Source: Bacillota bacterium
Lineage (GTDB): Bacteria; Bacillota; Clostridia; Acetivibrionales; JAEXSP01
Direction of reading: 5' to 3'
Length of the DNA: 64,000 nucleotides
Assembly (NCBI GenBank): GCA_023453795.1
Contig: JAEXSP010000039.1
Location: 15,904-79,903, forward strand
Under the pieces are notes generated by a model that ran no database searches, had not been told where the DNA came from, and was given only the letters and a program-made list of their open reading frames with translations. Of this stretch, positions 34,002 through 42,310 are shown piece by piece. Each line of letters opens with the position of its first letter. The first letter of the stretch is position 1. A program made the translations under genes and the position numbers.

Positions 34002-35315
34002 ATGCATAATCTTTTGGCAGGAATAAAAAACGGACAGGAAAATATAGCGGTTATAGGTCTTGGATATGTTGGACTTCCCTTGGCCGTTGCGTTTTCAAAA
34101 AAGGCTGGTGTAATAGGTTTTGACATAAGCCGCAAGAAGGTGGAAGAATATAAAAACTGCATCGATTCTACAAGGGAAGTTGGGTCTGAAAAGTTAAGGG
34201 GGTTAAGCATTAATTTTACTCATGACCACAATGAACTGAGGAAAGCTCGATTCCATATAATTGCTGTACCTACTCCGATAGCGCCGGATAGAACTCCCGA
34301 TTTGAAACCTGTTAAGGGTGCAAGTGAAATTGTCGGGAAAAACCTTCAAAAGGGTTCCGTCGTTGTGTATGAGTCAACAGTTTACCCCGGGGTTACTGAA
34401 GAGGTTTGTGTTCCTATTCTTGAAAAGGAATCCGGATTGAAATGCGGAGTGGATTTTAAGGTCGGATATTCCCCGGAGAGAATAAATCCGGGTGATAAGG
34501 AGCATACGGTAGAAAACATAATAAAGATAGTTTCAGGCATGGACGACGAGGCTCTTGATGTGATTGCAGGAGTATATTCCATGGTTATACAAGCCGGCAT
34601 ATATAAAGCCGAAAGTATTAAGGTTGCAGAAGCTGCGAAAGTTATTGAGAATTCACAAAGGGATATCAACATTGCTTTCATGAATGAGCTTTCAATAATA
34701 TTTAATAAGATGGGAATAGATACTGAGGCTGTCTTGAAAGCTGCACAGACGAAATGGAATTTTCTTAGATTCGGTCCGGGTTTGGTGGGCGGTCATTGTA
34801 TTGGAGTTGATCCTTATTATTTGACATACAGGGCGGAGGAACTGGGTTATCATCCGTTGGTCATACTTTCAGGCAGAAGAATAAATGACGAAATGGGCAA
34901 GTATGTCGCGGAGAATTCTATAAAGCAGATGATTAAGGCTGACAAGCAGGTCAAAGGTTCTAAAGTCCTGGTGATGGGAATTACCTTCAAAGAAAACGTA
35001 CCTGATATAAGAAACTCCAGGGTTTTGGATATCATAAATGAATTGAAGGAATACGGAGTAGAGGTTTTTGTTCATGATCCTGAAGCCGACAAAGACGAAG
35101 TCGTACGTGATTACGGCATCGAACTGGTCGATCTTACGGAAAAGAATTGCTACGACGCTATTATTTTCTGTGTTGCGCATAGGAAATTTCTAAATACAGA
35201 TCTGGATAAACTCAAGGAATATTACTGTGACGATAAGTATGTCCTAATAGATGTAAAGTCTATATTTAACAGGCAGGAAGTATTAAATAAAGGTTTTAAA
35301 TACTGGAGGCTGTAA
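34002..35315 (+). CDS. tviB: UDP-N-acetyl-D-hexosamine 6-dehydrogenase, TviB/WbpO type
   Basis: A 437-residue nucleotide-sugar dehydrogenase. NAD site GLGYVGLPLAVAFSKK near residue 20, YESTVYPGVTEE near 124, the catalytic Cys in GGHCIGVDPYYLTY near 263, and GITFKENVPDIRNS near 325. The sequence matches the Vi polysaccharide TviB/VipA group, which oxidises UDP-GlcNAc or UDP-GalNAc to the uronic acid, rather than UDP-glucose dehydrogenase. Its TAA overlaps the next ATG by one base (TAATG), pairing it with the epimerase. GAGGGGGGGCTG precedes its ATG. Confidence 0.88.
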   Translation: MHNLLAGIKNGQENIAVIGLGYVGLPLAVAFSKKAGVIGFDISRKKVEEYKNCIDSTREVGSEKLRGLSINFTHDHNELRKARFHIIAVPTPIAPDRTPDLKPVKGASEIVGKNLQKGSVVVYESTVYPGVTEEVCVPILEKESGLKCGVDFKVGYSPERINPGDKEHTVENIIKIVSGMDDEALDVIAGVYSMVIQAGIYKAESIKVAEAAKVIENSQRDINIAFMNELSIIFNKMGIDTEAVLKAAQTKWNFLRFGPGLVGGHCIGVDPYYLTYRAEELGYHPLVILSGRRINDEMGKYVAENSIKQMIKADKQVKGSKVLVMGITFKENVPDIRNSRVLDIINELKEYGVEVFVHDPEADKDEVVRDYGIELVDLTEKNCYDAIIFCVAHRKFLNTDLDKLKEYYCDDKYVLIDVKSIFNRQEVLNKGFKYWRL

Positions 35316-36304
35316 TGTATAAGATTAATTGCACTTTTAATAAGGATGCCAGATTTCTTGTAACCGGCGGCGCAGGATTTATAGGCTCCAACCTTGCGGA
35401 CGCAATATTGAAACTGGGTTATAAGGTTAGAGTTTTGGACAATCTGTCTACGGGGAAGCTGAAAAACATGTCCTCCTTTATTAATTCACCCGATTTTGAA
35501 TTTGTTCTGGGTGATATCTGTGATGAGGAGGCCTGCCGAACTGCGTGCAAAGGAATGGATTATATACTTCATCAGGCTGCTTTGGGCTCTGTACCTCGAT
35601 CGGTCAAAGACCCCAAGACCAGCAATGATGTGAATATAACAGGCACTTTGAATATGTTGATAGCGGCAAGGGATGAAGGAGTTAAAAGATTTGTATTTGC
35701 ATCATCTTCTTCCGTTTACGGAGATGAGTCTAATTTGCCTAAAATCGAGCCTAGAGTAGGAAAGCCGTTGTCTCCTTATGCTGTAACAAAAAAAGTAAAT
35801 GAATTATATGCCCGAAACTTTTTTGATCTATATGGGCTTCAAACTATAGGTCTTAGATATTTCAATGTTTTCGGAAGACATCAGGATCCAGATTCGGTTT
35901 ACGCAGCTGTAATTCCTATTTTTGTAAGGGATCTCCTTAACGGCAAAAGTCCCTTAATTAATGGGGATGGTCTGCAATCAAGGGATTTTACTTATATTGA
36001 TAATGTAGTGCAAGCCAATTTAAAAGCTTGTCTTGCAGAAGACAGCTGTTGCGGCGAGGTATTTAACATTGCATATGGGGGTCGGGTAAAGCTGATCGAG
36101 CTTTACAATAAGATCTGCGAACTCCTTCCTTCCAACATTAAGCCTGAATATGGGCCGGACAGGCTTGGCGACATTAAGCATTCAAATGCGGATATAAGCA
36201 AGGCATGTAAAATGCTGGGCTATGAGCCTGAGATTGATGTGGAGGAAGGCCTTAAGCAGTCAATCCGGTGGTATAAGGAATACTTTCTTAATTCCAAGGA
36301 GTAA
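35315..36304 (+). CDS. UDP-N-acetylhexosamine/uronic acid C4 epimerase (TviC/WbpP-like SDR)
   Basis: A 329-residue extended SDR. NAD site TGGAGFIGSNL near residue 17, FASSSSVYGD near 127 (catalytic Ser), YAVTK (Tyr/Lys) near 152, and RYFNVFGRHQDPDSVYAAVIP near 177. QAALGSVPRSVKDP and FNVFGRHQDP are typical of TviC/WbpP, which interconvert UDP-GlcNAc(A) and UDP-GalNAc(A). With the upstream dehydrogenase it should supply UDP-GalNAcA. Its start overlaps the dehydrogenase stop. Confidence 0.87.
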   Translation: MYKINCTFNKDARFLVTGGAGFIGSNLADAILKLGYKVRVLDNLSTGKLKNMSSFINSPDFEFVLGDICDEEACRTACKGMDYILHQAALGSVPRSVKDPKTSNDVNITGTLNMLIAARDEGVKRFVFASSSSVYGDESNLPKIEPRVGKPLSPYAVTKKVNELYARNFFDLYGLQTIGLRYFNVFGRHQDPDSVYAAVIPIFVRDLLNGKSPLINGDGLQSRDFTYIDNVVQANLKACLAEDSCCGEVFNIAYGGRVKLIELYNKICELLPSNIKPEYGPDRLGDIKHSNADISKACKMLGYEPEIDVEEGLKQSIRWYKEYFLNSKE

Positions 36305-36315
36305 ATAATAATTTA

Positions 36316-37908
36316 ATGTTAAAGCTTATATTAAAATCCGAGTCTACAAACAAGGGCATAATTTCATCTATGTCTATGAGCCTTTTGGCAAAAATATTGA
36401 CATTTTTACAATCCATAGTTGTATCCTATTATTTTGGTACGCAAACAAGCACAGACATACTTTTTTATGTGCTGGCGCTGGTCCTGCAGCTTACAACAAC
36501 GGTTATATGTGTTAATCAGTCCATATTTGTACCATTGGCTATAAAAATAAGAAATGAAAAGTCTGATGAGGAGTCAAAAAGGTTTATAGCATACATATAT
36601 TTGTGCTACCTTATTTTGGGCATCGCCGGTACTGTCTTATTATTTGTTTTTTCAAATAGTTTTTTGGTTGCTTTTTCAAAATTTCATGCCAAAGATATTG
36701 AGGCAAATATTGCGATTGTAAGATTTATAATTCCTGCTTTCCTTTTGATTATATCAAATACATACCTCTTGGACATGTTTTCATCCTATAAATATTTTAC
36801 TATGCCGATGTTTTTGGACATGTTGAAGAATGTTCTCATTATATTGGTTGTTATAGTATTCAAGAATACGTTTTCGGTTACAAGTCTGGCTATAGGCGTA
36901 TTGGTGGGCAATCTTACACAGTTCATAATTTTAAGCTTTATGAGAATAAAGATATTAAAAATTAAAATTAAATTTAAGAGATATAAAATTGAAAAGGACT
37001 CTAAAAAAAATATATTGTTTGTTCTTACCTCCAATTTCACTACTTTCCTATATAATTTCGCTATTATGTACCTGATTTCTGGGTTTAGTTCCGGAATATA
37101 CACTTCTATGGATTATGCGAATAAGATTTCTACAATTTTCATAGCAGTTGTCACTACACAGATTTCTGTTGTAATAGGAATTTCTTTGATTGAAATGCAT
37201 TCGAAGAGGGATTATGAAGGTATGAATAAAACATTTCTAAAATACTTTAAATTGAGCCTTTTTTTTATGATACCTGTTTGCTGCTTATTGTCAATAAATT
37301 CGGAATCAGTTATTGCGATTTTATTCGGGAGAGGTAAATTTACATATGAATCAGTAAAGATTACATCAACTTTTTTCAGATACCTTATACTCGTAATTCC
37401 GCTTAACCTTATAGATAACTTTATTGTAAGGCTGATTTATGCAAAGCAGATACAAAGAGTCTCATTTTACTGGAATATATCGTCAAACATACTTAGTATA
37501 ACTGTTATCTGGATATGCATGAGATTAATGGGCGTTTATGGCTATCCGGCAGGATATTTGATTGCAAATGCCATGTACATGCTCACATTTTCTTTCTACA
37601 TGTTGAAAGCCCATTTCCGGTATATCGACATAAAAAAGATATATCGGTTTCTTACTGCCAATTTTTTTGTAAATGTTACCTTGTATGTACTAACGTTTTT
37701 TATTTTGGAACATATGGGTACATACAGAGATTTACTCGCCAGAGTGACAGAAATAGCAGTTTCTTCTGCCCTTTATTGCTCGGTATACCTTTTATCAGGG
37801 TATTTTATCGGATTTAACAGAGAATTGATTTCAGAAATATTGAAGTTTCTTAGGACGGCTGTTTTTAAGAAGCCTGTCGGAGCCCTTAACGATAACAAGG
37901 TTTTATAA
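36316..37908 (+). CDS. MurJ/MviN-like lipid-linked oligosaccharide flippase
   Basis: A 530-residue membrane protein with about 14 predicted helices in the MOP superfamily arrangement. Its N-terminus (SMSLLAKILTFLQSIVVSYYFGTQTSTDILFYVLAL) is characteristic of MurJ-family proteins. In this setting it is more likely to flip the polysaccharide repeat unit (Wzx role) than lipid II, since housekeeping MurJ genes are usually elsewhere. That role is inferred from the neighbours. It begins 11 bases after the epimerase stop and ends 2 bases before the open frame of the next gene. Confidence 0.85.
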   Translation: MLKLILKSESTNKGIISSMSMSLLAKILTFLQSIVVSYYFGTQTSTDILFYVLALVLQLTTTVICVNQSIFVPLAIKIRNEKSDEESKRFIAYIYLCYLILGIAGTVLLFVFSNSFLVAFSKFHAKDIEANIAIVRFIIPAFLLIISNTYLLDMFSSYKYFTMPMFLDMLKNVLIILVVIVFKNTFSVTSLAIGVLVGNLTQFIILSFMRIKILKIKIKFKRYKIEKDSKKNILFVLTSNFTTFLYNFAIMYLISGFSSGIYTSMDYANKISTIFIAVVTTQISVVIGISLIEMHSKRDYEGMNKTFLKYFKLSLFFMIPVCCLLSINSESVIAILFGRGKFTYESVKITSTFFRYLILVIPLNLIDNFIVRLIYAKQIQRVSFYWNISSNILSITVIWICMRLMGVYGYPAGYLIANAMYMLTFSFYMLKAHFRYIDIKKIYRFLTANFFVNVTLYVLTFFILEHMGTYRDLLARVTEIAVSSALYCSVYLLSGYFIGFNRELISEILKFLRTAVFKKPVGALNDNKVL

Positions 37909-37942
37909 GTTGGATTACAATATATATCCCGGAGGGAAAAAT

Positions 37943-39067
37943 ATGACCGGCAAAAATATAAGGATATGTTTTCTAATGCATAAGGCTTACCCTGTGTTTA
38001 ATGAGAAAATACTTGATGTATCAGGCGGAGCCGAAATAAATATGGTTAACCTTGCAAAACAGCTTTCTCAAACAGAAAAATATAAGATAGTATTTTTTGT
38101 TGGTGATTACGGGCAGCCTTTGGAAGAGCAGTTTGGAAACATAATAGTAAGAAAATACAGATACTCAGATACCAGAAGGTATAAAAGACTCTATCATAAG
38201 CTTTTGAGGCTGCTTGTTTTGTGGAAGGAATTATTAAGCTTCGATTCGGAGGTTTATATAACATCAGCAGCAGGGAAGCTTTTAGGCTGGGTTGTTTTGA
38301 TAGAGAAAGTACTGAAGAGGAAAAAGGTTATATACAGGCTGGCAAGTGATGTTGATGCAGATCTGAGCTACTGCAAAGTAAAAGGCGGAAGTCTGTACAG
38401 ACTATTCAAATATGGCTTGTTTAATGCAAGTGTCAGGATATGCCAGACAGAAAGGCAAAAAGAACTTCTAATGTCCAAGCTTGGGCTTGAAGGGATTGTT
38501 GTAAAGAATGGTTTCTTCTTAAATAGAAATGCAGACATCAAGGGTAAAAGAACAATCTTATGGATATCGAGGTATGACACAATGAAAAGGCCTGAACTGT
38601 TCATAGAGTTGGCAAAAAGGCTTCCTGAAGGGGATTTCGTGATTGTTATGCCGTGCGATAAGAAAACAACTCCTGATATATTAATACACAAAAATTTTCC
38701 CGCAAACGTCAAGTATGTTGGATTTGTACCGTTTTCCGAAACATATGAATACTATTTTAATGCCAAGCTGCTCGTCAATACTTCCGAATATGAAGGGTTT
38801 CCAAACAGCTTTATACAGGCGTGTATCGCCAAGACTCCCATATTATCCTTCCGAGTAAACCCGGATAATTTTATTTATGAAAACAATTTGGGGTTTGTAT
38901 GCAATGATGATCTGGATATGGCAGTTGAGTTCATTAAAGGGCTTGACGAGGAGAAGCTGCTTTTCTATGGGAACAATGCTTTTGACTATGTTAAGGAAAA
39001 TCACAATATCGAGACAAGTGCGGCGGCATACGAAGAAGTCATCAGAAGAATGTTGGAAAAGAAATAA
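37943..39067 (+). CDS. GT4-type glycosyltransferase (paralogue of the gene at 41185)
   Basis: A 374-residue GT-B protein. N-terminal acceptor domain (IRICFLMHKAYPVF, GGAEINMVNLAKQL), then a C-terminal GT1-type domain with RPELFIELAKRLP near residue 212 and the sugar-nucleotide loop NTSEYEGFPNSFIQAC near 276. The frame is open back to 37910, but CGGAGGG at 37931-37937 fixes the ATG at 37943. It is closely similar to the gene at 41185, sharing GDYGQ, VNTSEYEGFPNSFIQAC and LSFRVNPD. Donor and acceptor cannot be read from sequence. Confidence 0.88.
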   Translation: MTGKNIRICFLMHKAYPVFNEKILDVSGGAEINMVNLAKQLSQTEKYKIVFFVGDYGQPLEEQFGNIIVRKYRYSDTRRYKRLYHKLLRLLVLWKELLSFDSEVYITSAAGKLLGWVVLIEKVLKRKKVIYRLASDVDADLSYCKVKGGSLYRLFKYGLFNASVRICQTERQKELLMSKLGLEGIVVKNGFFLNRNADIKGKRTILWISRYDTMKRPELFIELAKRLPEGDFVIVMPCDKKTTPDILIHKNFPANVKYVGFVPFSETYEYYFNAKLLVNTSEYEGFPNSFIQACIAKTPILSFRVNPDNFIYENNLGFVCNDDLDMAVEFIKGLDEEKLLFYGNNAFDYVKENHNIETSAAAYEEVIRRMLEKK

Positions 39068-39092
39068 TAATATATAACTTGGAGGTCGTGAT

Positions 39093-39869
39093 ATGCCTGC
39101 GAAATATATTTACCGTATGGATGATATAACACCTGACATGGATTGGGATAAGTTCTGGAAATTTATAAACCTGTTTAAGGAGCATAATATTAAGCCTTTA
39201 TTGGGGATTGTACCCGATAACAGGGATCCTAAACTTTGCAAGGGGGAAAAAAGAGAAGACTTCTGGGATGTAATGAGAAAGCTGCAGCAGGAGGGAATAG
39301 TTGACTTTGCTCAGCATGGATACCGGCATGTATATGTAACTAAAAAATGCGGCTTGCAAGGGGCTATTTACGGTTTTACTCCACAGTCGGAGTTTGTTGG
39401 ACTTACTTATAAGGAACAGTATGAAAAGATAAAAGCAGGCAGGGAAATCTTAAAGAATCAAAATATTAATACTGATATTTGGATGGCGCCATCACATTCA
39501 TATGATAGGACAACACTTAAAGTGCTTTATGAACTTGGCTTTAAAGCTGTTACAGATGGCATCTCTTTATTTCCATATAAAAAGGAAAAGCTTTTATTTA
39601 TTCCTCAACAATGCTGGAGACCGATAGGTTATCCGATTGGAGTCATAACCATATGCATACATTCAAATGAAGCACGCGATGATTTGTTTGGTGATATACG
39701 CAACCATGTTAAGACAAAAGCCAAATTTGTCTCATTTACCGAAATCCCTTACGCACAAGGTCTAGTTTTTAAGAAGGTTATTAATAAGTTTTTTCAATTT
39801 TATTTTATAACTTATAGAAAAGCATACAAAGTTAAGAGGAGAATAAAACAAATAGTTAAAGGGGGGTAG
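39093..39869 (+). CDS. DUF2334-type polysaccharide deacetylase-like protein
   Basis: A 258-residue protein of the glycoside hydrolase/deacetylase fold. IYRMDDITPDMDWDKFW gives the metal-binding DD near residue 10, FAQHGYRHVY carries HxxxH near 75, and WMAPSHSYD is near 130. This motif set is that of DUF2334/CE4-like enzymes. No signal peptide, so it may act on cytoplasmic or lipid-linked precursors; the C-terminal ~30 residues are very basic, perhaps a membrane contact. GGAGG precedes its ATG. Confidence 0.82.
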   Translation: MPAKYIYRMDDITPDMDWDKFWKFINLFKEHNIKPLLGIVPDNRDPKLCKGEKREDFWDVMRKLQQEGIVDFAQHGYRHVYVTKKCGLQGAIYGFTPQSEFVGLTYKEQYEKIKAGREILKNQNINTDIWMAPSHSYDRTTLKVLYELGFKAVTDGISLFPYKKEKLLFIPQQCWRPIGYPIGVITICIHSNEARDDLFGDIRNHVKTKAKFVSFTEIPYAQGLVFKKVINKFFQFYFITYRKAYKVKRRIKQIVKGG

Positions 39870-39873
39870 AACT

Positions 39874-40389
39874 ATGCTTTTATTTGCAAATCTAAAGAAC
39901 ATGCTTTATAAAGTCAGACTCAAAATGTTTATAAAAAATGGTTTAAAGCTGGGGAAAAATGTTAGGATTATCGGACTGCCTTGTTTTGGAAGTGAACCAT
40001 ACCTTATAAAGATAGGAGACAATTGCACTATTACCGCTGGAGTGCGTTTTGTAAACCATGATGGCGGTACAAGCGTATTCAGAAGGCAAGATAAGTATAA
40101 ACATATTAACAAATACGGCAAAATTGAAATAAAGGAAAACTGCTTTATAGGGACAAGAAGCATTATTATGCCCAACGTTACAATAGGCCCCAATTCGGTT
40201 ATTGGCGCAGGTTCAGTTGTAACAAAGGATATACCGCCGAATGTTTGCGCAGCAGGAAATCCGGCAAGAGTCATTTGTACAATTGACGAATATATCGAAA
40301 AAAGTGAAAAGGGTTCTATAAAGTTCCCAAAGGAGTTAAAGTCTAAACGCGAGTTTTTAGAAAAATATTTTTGGGGGACAGAAGAATAA
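39874..40389 (+). CDS. Hexapeptide-repeat acetyltransferase (LbH, maltose O-acetyltransferase-like)
   Basis: A 171-residue LbH protein with repeats IGDNCTITAGVRFVNHDGG (catalytic His), IKENCFIGTRSIIM, VTIGPNSVIGAGSVVT and KDIPPNVCAAGNPARVI, and a C-terminal helical tail. It should transfer an acetyl or related acyl group to a sugar hydroxyl or amine. It starts 4 bases after the DUF2334 gene; AAAGGGGGG serves as ribosome binding site. Confidence 0.88.
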   Translation: MLLFANLKNMLYKVRLKMFIKNGLKLGKNVRIIGLPCFGSEPYLIKIGDNCTITAGVRFVNHDGGTSVFRRQDKYKHINKYGKIEIKENCFIGTRSIIMPNVTIGPNSVIGAGSVVTKDIPPNVCAAGNPARVICTIDEYIEKSEKGSIKFPKELKSKREFLEKYFWGTEE

Positions 40390-40413
40390 ATATACTAAAG
40401 GAGCTTTGATAAA

Positions 40414-41175
40414 TTGCTCATAACGGATAGAAGAAAAAAGCTTTTTGTAAAATTGGAAAATGTTTTTTTTTCGGAAGATTACAGGCAATATGTATCAGAT
40501 GCAGACATTGTCCTGTTTCTGCGTTCTTCGAACGGGATTTCTGATGCTGCAGCCTTTAATACTCTACAGATAGATCTTAAAAAAAGCGAAGAGATTCTGT
40601 TCAGCGAGATAAGAAAGAATTGCAGGTATGAGATAAACAGGGCTGAAAGAAGGGACGAACTGTTTTATTCAATAACTGATCAACCGCTAGATTCCGACAT
40701 AAACTTATTTTGCAGCTTTTATAATGAGTTTGCTGCGGCAAAAAATCTTCCGGCACTAAGTGTAGAGCAGCTTAGGACTTTTAGAGAGTTAAAAGCGCTT
40801 ACGATTTCGAATATAAAGGCAAAAGAAGGAGATATACTTTGCAGCCATCTTTATGTTACTGACGGAAAACGAGCTCTAGGATTGCATTTTCCCTCCTGCT
40901 TCAGAAAATATACGGACAAAGAATTCCGGAGTATGGTAGGTAGGGCTAACAAATATCTTCATTGGCAGGATATCAGGTATTTTAAAAGCAAGGGCTTCTA
41001 TTATTATGATTTTGGGGGGCTTGCCTGTGATAGTGATGACCTTGATATGACGAAGGTTGATGAGTTTAAGCTCCACTTTGGAGGAAATAAAGTCGTTGAA
41101 TATGATTTTTACTATCCCTTAACTTTAAAAGGAAGAATCCTACTGCTTTTAAGCAGAAAAAAGTTTAGCGAGTGA
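40414..41175 (+). CDS. FemAB/GNAT-like acyltransferase in the polysaccharide cluster
   Basis: A 253-residue protein with the layout of FemAB-type GNAT folds: LRKNCRYEINRAER-like basic segment (RKNCRYEINRAERRDE near residue 70), FYNEFAAAKNLPAL near 110, and YLHWQDIRYFKSKGFYYYDFGGLACD near 188 followed by KLHFGGN. The end resembles the FemX/BioF2-like [YF]-D-[FLW]-G-G-x and K-x-x-F-G-[GA] motifs. Such proteins move an acyl or aminoacyl group to an amino sugar or peptide. The start is TTG at 40414, set by AAAGGAG at 40398-40404. Confidence 0.7.
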   Translation: MLITDRRKKLFVKLENVFFSEDYRQYVSDADIVLFLRSSNGISDAAAFNTLQIDLKKSEEILFSEIRKNCRYEINRAERRDELFYSITDQPLDSDINLFCSFYNEFAAAKNLPALSVEQLRTFRELKALTISNIKAKEGDILCSHLYVTDGKRALGLHFPSCFRKYTDKEFRSMVGRANKYLHWQDIRYFKSKGFYYYDFGGLACDSDDLDMTKVDEFKLHFGGNKVVEYDFYYPLTLKGRILLLLSRKKFSE

Positions 41176-41184
41176 GGCTGGATA

Positions 41185-42309
41185 ATGAAGGCTGGAAGAG
41201 AACGTATCAAGGTATGCTTTTTAATAATCAAAGCATATCCGCTTTTCAATAGTGAAATTAAGGATAATTTCGGGGGTGCAGAAATCAATCTGTATAATCT
41301 TGCGGTAAAAATTGCTTCCGATGCTTCCTATGAAGTTGAATTTTTTGTAGGAGATTATGGGCAGAAGAATATTGAAATAATCAATGGCATCAAACTAAGA
41401 AAAATCAAGTATTATATGTCCAATTTCAGGGGCATACATCATAAATTTATCAGGGAGCTCCTGCTTTTTATTCAATTATTCAAGTCTGATTGTGACATAT
41501 GCATAAACTCTACTGCAGGAAGTGTTATTGGCTATCTGATCCTGATATTAAAAAAGCTTAAGGGCAAAAAAGTCATTTACAGAGTGGCAAGCGATGCTGA
41601 CACTGAGCCTGAAAGGCTGCTTAAAAAGAAAAAATACTTCAGATATATTATGTATAAGCTTGGAATTAAGAATGCAGATGTGGTTGTTACACAGACTGAA
41701 AACCAGAAAAAGCTGCTTATGGAGAGAATGAAGATTAAGAGTACGGTTATCAGGAACGGGTTCTTTATTGAAGAGGGTAAACAACAGGTAAAAGACTACA
41801 TACTGTGGGTATCAAGGGGAGTAAGGATGAAGAGGCCGGAACTCTTTGTAGAACTGGCTCGAAGGCTTCCTGATGAGAACTTTATTATTATTATGTCCGG
41901 AGATAAGCTTCTTCAGGATGAAGTTAAAGAAAGTATGCAGGGTTTGAGTAACATTAACTTTATTGATTATGTACCTTTTTCTGAAATCCAGAAATATTAT
42001 GATGGAGCAAAGCTTTTTGTAAACACCTCCGAATATGAGGGGTTTCCCAATTCCTTTATTCAAGCCTGCCTTGCAAGAACTCCGCTGCTTTCCTTCAGGG
42101 TAAACCCGGATGATTTTATAACAAATAATAGATTAGGCTGCTTTTGCAGAGATGATATATCAGCCGCAGAGGAATTTATCAGAGGGCTTGACATAAATAA
42201 AATTAATGAATACGGATCAAATGCCCTCGAATATGTCCGGAAAAATCATAATATTGAAAAAAGCGTACAGGAATATAAGAATATAATCGGAAATTTATTG
42301 AGGGAATAA
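41185..42309 (+). CDS. GT4-type glycosyltransferase (paralogue of the gene at 37943)
   Basis: A 374-residue GT-B protein, the same length as the gene at 37943 and aligned to it throughout (IKVCFLIIKAYPLFN, NFGGAEINLYNLA, FFVGDYGQ, RPELFVELARRLP, NTSEYEGFPNSFIQAC, FRVNPDDFI). Identity is highest in the C-terminal donor domain, lower in the N-terminal acceptor domain. The pair probably arose by duplication and may use the same donor with different acceptors. asnB starts 2 bases after its stop. Confidence 0.88.
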   Translation: MKAGRERIKVCFLIIKAYPLFNSEIKDNFGGAEINLYNLAVKIASDASYEVEFFVGDYGQKNIEIINGIKLRKIKYYMSNFRGIHHKFIRELLLFIQLFKSDCDICINSTAGSVIGYLILILKKLKGKKVIYRVASDADTEPERLLKKKKYFRYIMYKLGIKNADVVVTQTENQKKLLMERMKIKSTVIRNGFFIEEGKQQVKDYILWVSRGVRMKRPELFVELARRLPDENFIIIMSGDKLLQDEVKESMQGLSNINFIDYVPFSEIQKYYDGAKLFVNTSEYEGFPNSFIQACLARTPLLSFRVNPDDFITNNRLGCFCRDDISAAEEFIRGLDINKINEYGSNALEYVRKNHNIEKSVQEYKNIIGNLLRE

Positions 42310-42310
42310 T

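Noticed and set aside
36316..37908. Housekeeping lipid II flippase MurJ
   Set aside because: The fold matches, but its place directly behind nucleotide-sugar genes and before glycosyltransferases argues for a Wzx-like role; therefore no murJ symbol was assigned.
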